From: Panonychus citri
Lineage: Eukaryota; Arthropoda; Arachnida; Trombidiformes; Tetranychidae
Reading direction: 5' to 3'
DNA length: 64,000 bases
Assembly: GCF_014898815.1 (NCBI RefSeq)
Contig: NW_026515416.1
Span: forward strand, 1,612,001-1,676,000
Shown in pieces: positions 1 to 11,626 of this stretch; the first letter of the stretch is position 1; every line of letters begins with the position of its first letter. Below the pieces are notes generated by a model. That model searched no databases. It was not told the DNA's origin and saw only the letters and a list, made by a program, of their open reading frames with translations. A program made the translations under genes and the position numbers.

Positions 1-45
1 ATTGACAATCTTATTTATATCATGATGATTATTATTGTTATTATA

Positions 46-48
<3 letters not shown>

Positions 49-88
<40 letters not shown>
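49..88 (+). repeat. (CT)n microsatellite
   Basis: About 20 uninterrupted CT units. The same dinucleotide, on one strand or the other, recurs in long tracts through the window and could bind GAGA-type factors. Confidence 0.95.
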
Positions 89-92
<4 letters not shown>

Positions 93-218
93 CTTTCTCA
101 AAGTTCTGTAAGTTTCATGTGAGTCCTTTTAGCCTGGTGAAAAAATGGATTTTTCTTCCTTCTCCTTTCAAATTGTTTGCTTTTTTGATGCTCAAAGAAA
201 TAAAAAGCTTTCCCATTA

Positions 219-261
219 TCATCCTCATCATCATCATCATCATCATCAAATGATGATGATA
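219..261. repeat. (CAT)n trinucleotide run followed by (ATG)n, hairpin-forming
   Basis: A run of CAT units is followed directly by AAATGATGATGAT, its reverse complement. Together they can fold into a near-perfect stem with a tiny loop. Confidence 0.8.
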
Positions 262-2791
262 AGGTTTACATGATGAAGGACTGAATCGCTGGAGTGATAA
301 TATATTTAATAAATTGCTGAAAAAGGACAAATATTATCTGAAGAGTGAATCATAAAGTGAAATGTTAATTTAATTCAATTGAATTTCATTTGATTAGAGT
401 GACAATTAATGATCATTAACGGAAGTAACATTATGATTAGCAGATCATGATGATTCTGGAAAAGTTTCAGGGAATTTGTTATTTCAAGTTCAATATATTA
501 GTTGATTCGGAATTATTTTTGGTGACAATTGTAATTGTTTTCTTAATCAATTTTAGCTTTCAATTAGTTTTTGATTTTCTATTGTGATTAATTGTGTTTT
601 GTTTGCTTGTTGATTGTTTGCTGGGTGATTTATTAAAATATTATACAAATTAGTTGATTGATGACAGTCAAATTTGGTTTTAATTGTTTTGTTACAATCT
701 TGTTTACAATTCATCTTAATTGCTCATCTATTCACACCATCATCATTAATTGTTATCCTTGATAATTATTCATTAAGTATCCATTTCTGTTTTCAAACAT
801 AGATTAGTACAATTTAATTAATACAAATTACTAACGATTAATTTACTTTAAATTAATGATGTGACACAATTAATTTAATTGTGAAGGGTGAAAGTTGACA
901 AAAAATAAACTGTAACCATTGATTGTCATTAATTTGACAGTGAAGCTGAAAAACGTGATGATTAGTTGGTTAACGTCATCAACAATTAGTTAATCAATTA
1001 ACCAACATCAAGATAATACAATCAAAAAAAGGAAACAAAATTTGTAAACATAATCAATAAATAACCAATTGAATCAATAAACTTGTGAATCTATCGTTAA
1101 TTGTTCAAATAGTGATAGTATTGATTTTCCAATCATGATCAAATTTGCCTCCAAGATATTTACTAAATTACAATTTGATCCTTAGCAATTAAGTCTAACC
1201 AGACATACATAATATAGATGGATACTGATTATCCTAAATTGTGATTAAACAACCAAAGAAACAAAATGAATTAAAGCAAGAAAATTGATTTAGCATTTAT
1301 ATTCATCATTCAATTGAATTCATGATTCTGCTGAAAGTTAATCAATTTAATTCAAAGGTAAAAGTGGGAAATCAAATGAAAATGAAAAGATTGAATTGAA
1401 TTGAATTGAAAAATCAACTTAATCAATGAACCAAATCAACCAGAATCTGAAAGCTTAGTTGCTGATGATCATCATGATGATATAACAGAAAAGGTTCATT
1501 TCAATTGGATCAGAATCATGATAAAATAGTGAAAAAGTGACTCAATCCCCTGAGAACTGAATGAAAAACCGATTCGGAATCGAAATGAAAGTTCCCATCA
1601 GAGTGAAAATTAGATGGACACAAATTTACACAATTTAATCATTTTCTCAATTTGATTGGGTTGCTTGAAACAAGAATTCAATCAATTAATTGACTGTGAG
1701 AATAATAAAAGAAACTAAAAGTGAAAATCAATAAATTGTTAGTCGATAACTAAATTGATTAACAATCGAGATTAAGTTTACAATTCAAATTACTAATCAA
1801 CTTTCAATTATCAAATATGATTCTTCATTTTGTTCAACAATTACCTTTTCGATTGTTAATCAAATTGTTATTGATTGTTTCACTTTTACAATCAAGATGA
1901 GGATGAAAACGAGAGTCTGTCCATTTGGATTTTATTAGAATCCAACTTTTTTTTTCGATATTTTTTATCATCCTCATCCTATAAAATCTAATATCATAAT
2001 ATAAATTTGATATTGTTCTTGTTATTTTTTTTTGTTCCCTTCGACTGTAAAATTATTATCATTATTATGATTACTTTTCATATTAACTCGAGATAAATTG
2101 TTTACTTTTGATCATCATCATTTTTTATCCTCATCCTATTTTTTTATGATTCTCATAATTCTTGTTATTATTATTGTTATTATCGATGCTTTGTTTATTA
2201 AACTTGACACGGAATTCAAGTTTAGCTACTTAATTTTTTCCCCTCTCCTTTATTTCCGTATATTTATACTGATTATTATTACCGATTTCACAGTTTATTG
2301 ATTATTGTTTGATTTTATCAGGATAATCTGGTTATTTTTTATATTCCACTTTTTTTATGATCATTTTATGTAGTTTAAGAGTTGGTTAATTGGTCAACAA
2401 TATGTCCATTGATTGGTTTAATTGAATAACTTTTTTCTTTGTCTTTTCGTTGTCACTTTTTCCTTGGTATTAAGCCTTTGAGTCCATTTGAATCAAAGTA
2501 ACTTCTAGATGATTATTATCATTATTGAGAGAATCTTTTCCATAATTTAATCAACATGAGATAATTGTTGTAATTTGATTATGTCCATGTTTGTTGCATC
2601 AACTATTACTTTTAGATGAGAGGTTGAAATGATATGATAATAGATGGCGATATGTTATGGTTATATTAACATTCAATCAGCTGATGATCAGAGTGTTTCT
2701 GATTTTAGAATTGGTTATCCATGAGAAATTTGATTGTGTAGTGATTTGAATTTGAATATCATATTATCGTCGTGATTAGAGTATTCATATA

Positions 2792-3398
2792 ATGTCTGAA
2801 GATCCATTGAAAGAGCAAACAATTGAACAGGTAAGTGTGTTTTGTGTCTTTTGATTCACTTGAAGAGGTTAAATTGTACTATTATCAATATAACGTTTTT
2901 AGTTCTTGTTTTGATTATTTTTTGTTTGTTTGTTGTCTTTGTTTCTTCCAGTATATCGAATCGCTATTTGAAAGTAAGAACAAAGATGCTAAGAAGAGCT
3001 ATTTTCCAGGTAAGTTTGAGCCTTTGAAATTACGCCGATTGATTATGTTTGTCATCTTTTCTTGCAGAAATTTTGTTTTTCAGCGGAGTTGCTTCGATGT
3101 CTTTATTAGCTGGATTCAGTTCATCACTTGTCCTTACGAAGAGAAAGGATCCTGAAGCTTTTCAAAAAGTAGCATTTGATTTGCATGATTTCGAGTGATA
3201 ATTGTCATTAATTATGTTCTTCTTCTTGTCCTTCCGTAGGGTCTTCAAAATGTCCAAGCTGCTTTACATGAAAACGGCGTTTCTCTTGCATCGAAGGCTT
3301 TGAAAAGAGCTACAATTTATTCAGTTTCAGGAGCAACTTTGATATCTTTTGTGGTTTACAAATTTCTCCTTCCCAAAACGTTACCAGCAAAATCGTGA
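2792..3398 (+). CDS. TMEM242: TMEM242-like mitochondrial membrane protein
   Basis: The gene is spliced, with exons 2792-2830, 2952-3009, 3068-3168 and 3240-3398, which join in frame to 118 residues (human TMEM242 has about 141). The core carries FSGVASMSLLAGFSSSL followed by a KRKDPEAF stretch. After the last intron come LHENGVSLASKALKRAT and a hydrophobic segment, in the same order as TMEM242 (first membrane helix, basic loop, second helix). In vertebrates TMEM242 is an inner-membrane factor that helps assemble the ATP synthase c-ring and complex I; that role is transferred by homology. The third intron has a weak donor, GTAGCA. The gene lies tail to tail with RAD1, with only 223 bases between stop codons. 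Confidence 0.8.
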
Positions 3399-3621
3399 TT
3401 TTTTTCAACAAAATTAAATTGAAGTGAATTGTTCCAAATGAAAGAAGTTTATCTTTCAACGTTCAATGTTCAAAAACATTAAAGTTAAATAGTAGATATA
3501 TAATGTTATCCCATTTGTCGATAATAACAACTCATCAATTGGATCTGTAAGTCCTTTGGACCAATTAATTGTTGATTTGGAATAATAGTATTTATGATGT
3601 AAATAACTAGATTTCCAATTT

Positions 3622-4573
3622 CTAGAGCTCATCCGGACGATTGGCAACACAGAAAAATCTGGCAAATGCAACTCGTTCTGATTCCACTTGTATTATAAAT
3701 GTCATCGATAATAAACCATCACTGTTTGTGCTTAGATTAAACTTACAAGCTTGATTTAAAATTTTCTGACTCAATTTAATGAATGACATTTGATAAAAAT
3801 TAAGTTGATCCTCTTCACAGCTTAAAGTGATTACTCCTTCACAGTTTGGATACAATTCGATTGCTGATTTCTCGTAGCTACTTTTAGTTATAAACCTCAG
3901 GCACTCTGGATCTTTGGTAAATTCTATACCCAATTCTTTACTTGCAGAATCAAAATCAGCCCAAATCTCTTTGTAATAGGAAACATCAAGAATCGCTTTG
4001 TTATTAATATCGGCTTCATCAAGTTCTATGTTGAGAGAATCTTGTGGATCAAAAGTGTACAATTTACATTCGGTTATACATTCATTTTTCTCGATAAGTA
4101 AATAGAAAGGATCACCCATTCCTATGAGAAAAAGAAAAAAGAATAGAAAACAACAACAATTATTGATAGAACATGAAAAGAAAAGAAAACACTTGTTTAG
4201 CCATTTTGTTACCTTTGTATCGCAACTTGAGATTTGTTTCAGCATTTTTCGATTCGTACGCTGGATCAACATCAGCATCACCGGCAAAAATAGATAAGAA
4301 CATGATAAGTTCCTTAGAATTGATCGAAAATGAAAATTGATCACCAATAGTAGGAGCTTCTTTAAACAAAGCCCATTCTAGGAAAATGGACAGTTGACAA
4401 CATTTGGCTTGTTCCACCTTCAAAATGATCCCTTGTTGATTAACTATAACAGTAGCACGATCACCGAAACAGATTGATTGTAAAGCCTTTAATAAAACCC
4501 GACAATCTTCAATTACAGCCTCAAAACTAACATCTTGATTAGCGTTTCTCCGCTGGGAACCACCAAAATCCAT
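3622..4573 (-). CDS. RAD1: RAD1 subunit of the 9-1-1 checkpoint clamp
   Basis: Two exons, 4573-4213 and 4121-3622, give 286 residues (human RAD1 has 282). A FGDRATVIVNQQGIILKVEQAK segment near the N-terminus matches the PCNA-like fold of RAD1, which has EHATCFATKNGIK followed by VENAK. The C-terminus LLSMTFIIQVESERVAFARF matches the family's final beta-strands. RAD1 forms the heterotrimeric 9-1-1 ring with RAD9 and HUS1, is loaded on damaged DNA, and activates ATR signalling. The single 91-base intron keeps frame if retained, so unspliced transcripts would open an alternative reading. RAD1 starts 510 bases from OPA3 on the other strand, which suggests a shared bidirectional promoter. Confidence 0.88.
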
Positions 4574-5083
4574 TGAACAACCAACAGAACCGAAAAGTCT
4601 TTACCCGAATTGAAGAGGAGAAAAAGATCTCGAGAAACTGATCAATAATTTCACGAAAAATAGAAGAAAAGGAAAACTAAATTGCTGAAATTGTAACAAC
4701 AATTAAAAAAAGAAACGAAAAATAATCTAAATCAAAAGAGAATCAAATTAACAATCAATTAAATTGCTTAACAAAAATGAGAAAATGTTGACTTGGAAAA
4801 AGGGACTTTCTCCTAATTACAATCATTCTCTTTCCCGGTTTATTCTTCATTCGAAAAAGAAAGAGAAATGAAAGAGAAAAATGAAAGGGGAGATTTTCCT
4901 TGATCACAATTTTCTTTTTTAATTAAACTGATCCCCTTTCATTTGTTTTCCTTTTTCAAAATGGAAAAATAAATTATTAGTTAAATTAATTGTTCGTTTT
5001 AAATTGTTAATTATGGTTATTTAATTTAATCTTTTCGATCTTATTTAAGCTGATTGTTACGGTTCTTTGATCTCTCTACTATT

Positions 5084-5793
5084 ATGGTTGTTGCCGCTTT
5101 TCCAATAGTCAAACTTGGGGCTCTTGCAGCTCGACAAATAAGTAAACCTTTAGCTAAACAGATTCAGGTGAAGGCGAAAACATCACCAGTCCTAAGGACT
5201 TATTTGTGTTTGCCTTTGGCTAATTTTTATCATCGTTTAGAGGTAACATTTAAGATGCGATCGTTGAATCTTAAAAAACCAGCAAAAATCTCAAATCTCA
5301 GTGAAACCGCAGCCATCGAATTAGGAGCTGAACTACTTGGAGAACTTGTAATATTTACTATTGCTGCTTTTACCGTGACATTTGAATATAGAAGGTGAGT
5401 AATTGATAAAATGGAAAGAGTTTAGTTGATTCTAGAACAAATGTTCTTGATGATTATTATCTCTTTTCAAGGTTTCCATCTCATTATATCATCTTGATGT
5501 TTAATTAGTGAAGGAAATGTTTTTTCTTCTTAATTCTCTTTAGGCAATCGAAAATTAAACAAATAGAAGCAGCTTCAGCCGAAACAAGATGGTCCAATTT
5601 GGTTTGTCGTTTAAGAGATTTGGAAATGCAATTAGACAAAATGAATGCACAATTAAGACACTTTGAGAGGACTTTACATGCAACACAATCAAAGGATAAA
5701 CAATTAACATCAAATGATTCGGGTAAAAAAAATGGTAATCAAAATTCATCATCTAAAACTTGGTATCAATATTTTTTTGGAGGAGGGAGTTAA
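5084..5793 (+). CDS. OPA3: OPA3 mitochondrial protein
   Basis: Exons 5084-5394 and 5544-5793 join to 186 residues (human OPA3 has 179). The start MVVAAFPIVKLGALAARQIS is the family hallmark: a short hydrophobic N-terminus that targets the protein to mitochondria. The middle has the conserved ELGAELLGELVIFTIAA membrane segment. The second exon encodes a coiled coil (LRDLEMQLDKMNAQLRHFE) and a low-complexity polar tail. OPA3 is implicated in mitochondrial morphology and optic atrophy in humans. An upstream non-ATG reading in the same frame was not used because the family begins at this methionine. Confidence 0.93.
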
Positions 5794-6651
5794 TTGTTTA
5801 CTCATCTTTAACCTTTTTAGGAAATTGTTGATCTTTTTTAATTTGGTCTCTGGTCTCGATTCAATTGTTAATTGATCATTTTTCGTTTCGTCAATTGATG
5901 ATAATCGAGTTTAAAAAAATGCAACGATAAACCAAAGGAAAGGAATCAAATTAATCACTTTCAAAAGGAACAATCAACAACCGTAATTGTAATCCTATCT
6001 TTTGATGGAATAATTTATTTCCAATTCTAGAAAAGCCTTTTAATTGCATTTAGGATTCTCACTGATTATGTGATACACAAAAGTAAATGCTACATGTAAG
6101 TTGAATTAAAAATTAGTTTCAATCAATCAGTAATCAATTAATTCTCAATGTTTTTCGTAAGATAATTGAAAGAGCTTAATTAAATTTATCTACTCAAATT
6201 CAAATAACGTCACGATTAACCAACAACTCCCATTGATGAGAGCGATAGTATTTTAATCACTTGAGCGCCTCACCCACTGGATCGTAATTGCGTAATTTTC
6301 AATTTCTAATTGTTAATTAATTGTACTAATTGAAGAGAATTCAATTGATTTGGAATAAAAATTTATCCCAACTTTGGAACTTACTTTTAATATCCTTTTG
6401 ATTGGGATAGTTTTTACAAAGGAAAAAAAAGGAAATGATCATCAAAACTGGAATAGTGGTAAAAATCAATTCTTTCACGAATTTATTAATGATTAATTTC
6501 AATCGGGGTTTCAATTTTATGAATATTATCATGATAGTTTTATGAATTTGATTTTTCAATTTTAAGTGTGTACCATTTATAAATAAAGTATGTAACCTCA
6601 TAGAGTACCACTGGAATCAATCAGATCTGACTAACAAAGTTGCATTTTAAA
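5794..6651. other. Spacer between the 3' ends of OPA3 and Hsc70
   Basis: AT-rich, with no exon recognised. On the minus strand an AATAAA polyadenylation signal (TTTATT on the plus strand near 6481) lies about 165 bases beyond the Hsc70 stop. A slightly GC-richer patch at 6235-6290 folds into no tRNA that I can see. Confidence 0.5.
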
Positions 6652-8628
6652 TTAATCAACTTCCTCGATAGTTGGTCCACTACCAGTTCCTGTTCCAGCA
6701 CCTGCACCAGCACCCGCTCCGGCTCCGGCACCAGCAGCACCAGCGGCAGCACCGAAATCAGGCATTCCACCGGGAGCTCCTCCTGCACCTTGGTACATTT
6801 TTGTTACTATTGGATTGCAAACTTCTTGCAATTCTTTTTGTTTGTGTTCAAATTCTTCCTTCTCGGCAAGTTGATTAGCATCTAACCATTTGATGACTTC
6901 ATCGACTTTGTCCATGATTTTCTTTTTATCGTCTTCAGAGATTTTACCTCCGGCACTAGACTCTTCCATTGATGATTTCATGCTGAAACAGTAACTTTCT
7001 AAAGCATTTTTAGCGGATACACGATCTTTAACCTTTTCATCATCATCCTTGTACTTTTCAGCTTCTTGGACCATCTTTTCAATTTGCTCTTTGGATAATC
7101 GTCCCTTGTCATTGGTGATTGTGATCTTATTCTCACGTCCGGTGCTCTTATCAACAGCAGATACATTCAAGATACCATTGGCATCAATATCAAAGGTAAC
7201 CTCAATTTGTGGTACACCTCGAGGTGCAGGGGGGATACCTGAGAGTTCAAATTTACCAAGTAAATTGTTATCCTTGGTCATAGCACGTTCACCTTCATAT
7301 ACTTGAATCAATACACCGGGTTGGTTGTCTGAGTAGGTGGTAAAGATTTGGGATTGCTTTGTAGGAATGGTAGTGTTTCTCTTGATTAATGGGGTCATTA
7401 CACCTCCAGCAGTTTCAATACCCAAAGACAAAGGAGTTACATCAAGAAGAAGTAAATCTTGAACAGATTCATCTTTGTCACCACTTAAAATAGCAGCTTG
7501 GACAGCAGCACCGTAGGCAACTGCTTCATCGGGATTGATACTTTTGTTCAATTCTTTTCCATTGAAGAAATCTTGAAGAAGCTTTTGAATTTTAGGGATA
7601 CGAGTAGAACCACCAACAAGGACAATCTCTTTAATTTGACTTTTGTCTAATTTTGCATCACGAAGAGCTCTTTCAACGGGTTCAAGGGTTGATCTGAAAA
7701 GATCTGAACACAATTCTTCGAATCGAGCTCGAGTTATGGTAGAGTAAAAGTCAACTCCCTCGTGAAGTGAATCAATTTCAATGCTAGCTTGAGAAGAGGA
7801 TGAAAGAGTTCGCTTTGCTCTCTCACAAGCAGTACGCAATCGTCGAACAGCACGTTTGTTTGCAATGATATCTTTCTTGTGTTTCCTTTTGAATTCTTCA
7901 ATGAAATGATTTACCATTCGATTATCGAAATCTTCACCACCAAGATGAGTATCACCAGCAGTTGACTTGACTTCAAATATACCATCTTCAATGGTAAGAA
8001 TAGATACATCAAATGTACCACCACCAAGGTCAAAGATCAAAATATTTTGTTCTCCACAGCCTTTTTTGTCCAAACCATAAGCGATAGCGGCAGCAGTTGG
8101 CTCATTGATAATTCGCATAACATTGAGACCAGCAATAGTACCAGCATCCTTGGTCGCTTGCCTTTGAGAGTCATTGAAGTAGGCAGGGACTGTGATAACA
8201 GCATTACTGACTGGTTTACCAAGGTAAGCCTCAGCAGTTTCCTTCATTTTGGTAAGAACCATTGATGAAATTTCTTCAGGGAAGAAAGTTTTGGTTTCAC
8301 CCTTAAAGTCTACTTGAATTTTAGGTTTACCATCAACTGAGACTACCTTAAAAGGCCAGTGTTTCATGTCACTTTGAACCATGGGATCATCGAAACGCCT
8401 TCCAATTAACCGTTTAGCGTCAAAGACAGAGTTTGATGGATTCATAGCTACTTGATTTTTTGCAGCATCTCCAATCAATCTTTCGGTATCAGTGAAAGCG
8501 ACATAGGAAGGAGTAGTTCGATTACCTTGATCATTAGCGATAATTTCAACCTTACCATGTTGAAAGACACCGACACAAGAGTAAGTGGTACCCAAATCAA
8601 TACCAATAGCAGGAGCTTTTCCAGACAT
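6652..8628 (-). CDS. Hsc70-4: Cytosolic heat-shock cognate 70 chaperone
   Basis: One uninterrupted exon encodes 658 residues, the usual length for cytosolic Hsp70. It has all three signatures: IDLGTTYSCVGV near residue 10, IFDLGGGTFDVSIL near 198, and VLVGGSTRIPKIQ near 338. The protein has no signal peptide. It ends in a Gly/Ala-rich tail (a GAGAGAGAGAG run) and EEVD, the motif that binds TPR co-chaperones such as Hop and CHIP. This places it in the cytosol/nucleus rather than the ER (KDEL) or mitochondria. Intronless Hsp70 genes are often heat-inducible, but I found no convincing array of alternating nGAAn heat-shock elements upstream. I therefore favour a constitutive cognate; hsp70 proper is the alternative. 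Confidence 0.95.
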   Translation of the reverse strand: MSGKAPAIGIDLGTTYSCVGVFQHGKVEIIANDQGNRTTPSYVAFTDTERLIGDAAKNQVAMNPSNSVFDAKRLIGRRFDDPMVQSDMKHWPFKVVSVDGKPKIQVDFKGETKTFFPEEISSMVLTKMKETAEAYLGKPVSNAVITVPAYFNDSQRQATKDAGTIAGLNVMRIINEPTAAAIAYGLDKKGCGEQNILIFDLGGGTFDVSILTIEDGIFEVKSTAGDTHLGGEDFDNRMVNHFIEEFKRKHKKDIIANKRAVRRLRTACERAKRTLSSSSQASIEIDSLHEGVDFYSTITRARFEELCSDLFRSTLEPVERALRDAKLDKSQIKEIVLVGGSTRIPKIQKLLQDFFNGKELNKSINPDEAVAYGAAVQAAILSGDKDESVQDLLLLDVTPLSLGIETAGGVMTPLIKRNTTIPTKQSQIFTTYSDNQPGVLIQVYEGERAMTKDNNLLGKFELSGIPPAPRGVPQIEVTFDIDANGILNVSAVDKSTGRENKITITNDKGRLSKEQIEKMVQEAEKYKDDDEKVKDRVSAKNALESYCFSMKSSMEESSAGGKISEDDKKKIMDKVDEVIKWLDANQLAEKEEFEHKQKELQEVCNPIVTKMYQGAGGAPGGMPDFGAAAGAAGAGAGAGAGAGAGTGTGSGPTIEEVD

Positions 8629-9566
8629 TTCAAATTAGTTAATAAAAATTACGTTGGATGATGAAAATCAATTAACTACAATATTAAACAATTAAACGAA
8701 TCAAAAAAAAGGGCTGGGTTGTAAAGTATTTAAGTTCAAAGAGAGAAAGAATAATCAACTTCCTTTAAACAACCGGGTTCGAAAATGAAACAATGGAACA
8801 GCGAGCAATCGATTAGTCAAAAAGAACAAAAAATGAATCGATGATTTTCGCTTAAGAAAAAAAAACGTAAATTCACACAGACAGTAAATTATCAAAGTGC
8901 GAAAGGTTAATTAGCACAATTATCGACAAAGATAATAAAAAAACAGTTCAACAATTTAAATTTATAGACAACTCATAATCTAATACAAAGATGAATGACA
9001 AAGACTGAACAAAGATGGAAGGAGAAACAGCATTGCAACAAAAAGGAAGTAAAAGAAAAGTTCCAGAAAATTCTAATCCTTCTCGCCTTTTCTGTTCTTT
9101 TCTCTTATGTGGTGACATCTGTTGACTTTTTTTCCAACCAAAAGAATCGATTCTTTTTCTCCAATTTTTTTATTCTCTTCAATTTTTAATTCTCTTGATT
9201 ATCTTTTTTTTTAATTAACTTTGTTTTGACTTTCGATCTTTAGTCCAACTTATGTGCCAATCATTTAGACGAAATTTACAAGAGTAAATTGTTCCAATTT
9301 AATTGTAAGTAATCATGAAAAATTCTACGGTAAATTTACTTTACTATTTTTGTCTTACATGTAACATTGTTTATCTTTTTTTACTGATTGATTTTCTCTT
9401 TTGCTCTTTTTTTTCTTCTTCTTTCAAATTTGACCATCACAGTTTTTAGGTGATTTAATTAATTACCTTCAACTATTCCTTGGATTTTTATTTGTTTCCT
9501 TCTTCTTCTCCTCCTGTTATGTGAATGTGATTTTCTGGATTCGTCTATTCACCAAGGCCCATTTTA
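8629..9566. other. Divergent promoter region between Hsc70 and the B4GAT1-like gene
   Basis: No exon is recognised. The first 150 bases next to Hsc70 are probably its 5' UTR. A pyrimidine-rich stretch (9130-9520) precedes the B4GAT1-like start. Scattered GAA and TTC words do not have the five-base spacing of a heat-shock element. Confidence 0.4.
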
Positions 9567-11014
9567 ATGGGATTCCCTTGGAGACAAGCAATATTTTTCT
9601 TGGTCATTATCATTGCTGTTTTACAGGTAATTCACATATCATTATTAAGTCGATTGGAAGCCTTAAGAAATGACCGACGAAAACGAAATGCTTTGGCCTT
9701 CAAATTCGATAAAAATGACCATGAGCATCAGCTTATTTATACAATTAAAGATATTGAAAAGGATCGAAAATTGTTACTCGAAGCCGTTAAAGAGAGTTCA
9801 GTTCTTGATGCATTTGGTGAGATGCATATAATCAACAATTGGATTCGAGCTGAATCTTTGGGAAGTCGCAACCATATCCGTAAAGATATCACTCTGGTTA
9901 CTCAAACCTCTATCTCAGGTTTACACAATTTAATCACCATAATACCTCATTGGAAAGGATTAATATCCGTTGGTTTATTCACATTAACCAAAGACATTTC
10001 AACAGCCATTGAAGCGATTCTTGTGTTACGTAAATGTTACCCGGTGATAAGATTTAACACAAGTTTTCATTTAGTTTACCCTCTCCATGTGCCTCTACCT
10101 GATTTGACAATGCACAATGATCTTTATCACCTTTTTCCAACATCACCTCCATCACTTTCATCGAAATCTCAAAAAGAATCTCTTGATGACAATACTATTT
10201 GCAATCATTTACCCCAAATATTAGTATCTCTCAAATCTTCTTCGCTCAATTATGATAATGAAGGAGTTCCATTCCCAAACAATTTACTTCGTAACGTTGC
10301 CAGAAGAAATAGTCTCACCCAATTCATTTTCGTCACTGACATTGATCTGGTTCCTAATCATAATCTTGACCGTGATTTTATTGAGTTTGCGATAGAAAAT
10401 CGTTTATTTGAAGAAGAAACTAAAGATGAGAAAACTGTTTACGTTGTGCCATCTTATGAAATCGATTCTAGTCTTGTACCAGATCATATACCCCAAGATA
10501 AACGTGAGCTTATGTTAGCAGTTAATTCTGGTTACGTGAGGCCATTTTATTATGAGCTCTGCTGGAAATGCCAAAAATACACCGATTATGAAGCTTGGCA
10601 AAAAGAACCACAATCAAATAAACTAAACATATTATTCGAAGTCTTCTGGCATGATCCCTGGGAGCCATTTTATATTTCTCGTAATACAGTGCCAATGTAC
10701 GACGAAAGATTCCGTCAATATGGTTTCAACAGAATTAGTCAGGTAAAATTTAATAATTCGATGAAATTAAGTTGATTCGCCAGAATAATTTACTCTTTTG
10801 TTATCATTTCCTTTAAAAGGTCTGTGAACTTCACATGGCTGGTTATCGATTCTCTGTTTTGAATAACCCTTTTGTTATCCATAAAGGAATGAAAAGATCC
10901 GATTCTTTTCATAAAGATAAAGACTTGGAATTGGAAAAGAATCGAATACTTTTCAGGCATTTCAAAAATGAACTTAAAGATCGTTATCCACATTCATCCC
11001 GAAGATGCTACTGA
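9567..11014 (+). CDS. B4GAT1: GT49-family beta-1,4-glucuronyltransferase-like enzyme
   Basis: Exons 9567-10742 and 10820-11014 give 456 residues (human B4GAT1 has 415). The protein is a type II membrane protein: a short basic N-terminus, then the anchor IFFLVIIIAVLQVIHISLL at about residues 9-28. The lumenal domain has the metal-binding DXD motif DID at residues 258-260 (FVTDIDLVPN), followed by FYELCWKCQKYTDYEAW, an FWHDPWEPFYI block and HMAGYRFSVLNNPFVIHKG. These match the B4GAT1/LARGE C-terminal glycosyltransferase family. B4GAT1 primes matriglycan on alpha-dystroglycan in the Golgi. Arthropods have several GT49 paralogues, so the exact substrate is uncertain. An imperfect copy of its 3' flank lies about 2.5 kb downstream. 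Confidence 0.82.
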
Positions 11015-11626
11015 ACTTAAATGATCTTTCATCAAACCCAAACTCTCACTGATTCATTCATGTGCCATGAAAATTTCAAGAAGCAAAAAAGTCGCAATCA
11101 AAAGAGTTCAAACATTCTAAAACATGGGCCATATCAATATTCCCAATCCTTTGTAATTAACACCGATTATCTAAACTGCATATCAGTTTTGATTGTTTGC
11201 AATTATTTATTATTTTATATTAAGTTAAAGCAAAGGGAAAAAATTTGATTACTATCCATCAATCATTTCTTCCTGTGTTCCATCAATGTTTTTACAGAGA
11301 AAACTTTTCTTTTTATTATGAAAAAAATACTATGTAAGTTTAAAATAAATAGATTAAATCATCTATTTTAAACAAGAGTATCAATGAAACTATCAATTGT
11401 CACAATTGATTACCTAATCAACTAACTACAATTTTTGTAGCTTAATTGTTGATCAAGGTTAACGTACAGTTACAATTAAAGTCTCTAAACCAGTTTACCT
11501 TTAAAAATGTTACTATTTTTGTGGTTGGTTTAGAGTTCACGTCAATGACCTTATTTCATTTCATTATCTTCACCTGATGGTAATGATCAGTTGTAAATAA
11601 GTAAACAATCAATTTCTCTGTTAATT
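11015..11626. other. 3' flank of the B4GAT1-like gene and promoter of the OGFOD3-like gene
   Basis: AT-rich, with AATAAA near 11345 as a possible polyadenylation signal for the upstream gene. The part at 11091-11290 recurs in diverged form at 13640-13820. Confidence 0.5.

Larger units (their letters stand above)
1..2791. other. AT-rich intergenic DNA
   Basis: No coding exon is convincing on either strand. The stretch is AT-rich, with many short inverted ATTGATTAAT-like words. It contains a (CT)n tract and a CAT/ATG trinucleotide hairpin near its left end. The last 150 bases hold the likely promoter of the TMEM242-like gene, including an AGATGGCGA word at 2642-2650. Confidence 0.6.

Noticed and set aside
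35..330. Ser/Leu-rich frames over the CT tract and Met/His frames over the CAT run
   Set aside because: Translations of simple repeats with no splice or family evidence.
6235..6290. GC-richer patch as a tRNA
   Set aside because: No cloverleaf and no GTTCRANYC B box.
6672..8661. Several open frames on the plus strand opposite Hsc70
   Set aside because: They mirror the codon periodicity of the Hsc70 gene and have no own motifs.
8760..8800. GAA/TTC words upstream of Hsc70 as a heat-shock element
   Set aside because: Spacing is six or nine bases rather than five, so the inverted nGAAn array is not formed.
9567..11014. LARGE itself rather than a B4GAT1-like enzyme
   Set aside because: LARGE has an extra GT8 domain before the GT49 domain and about 750 residues; only the GT49 part is present here.
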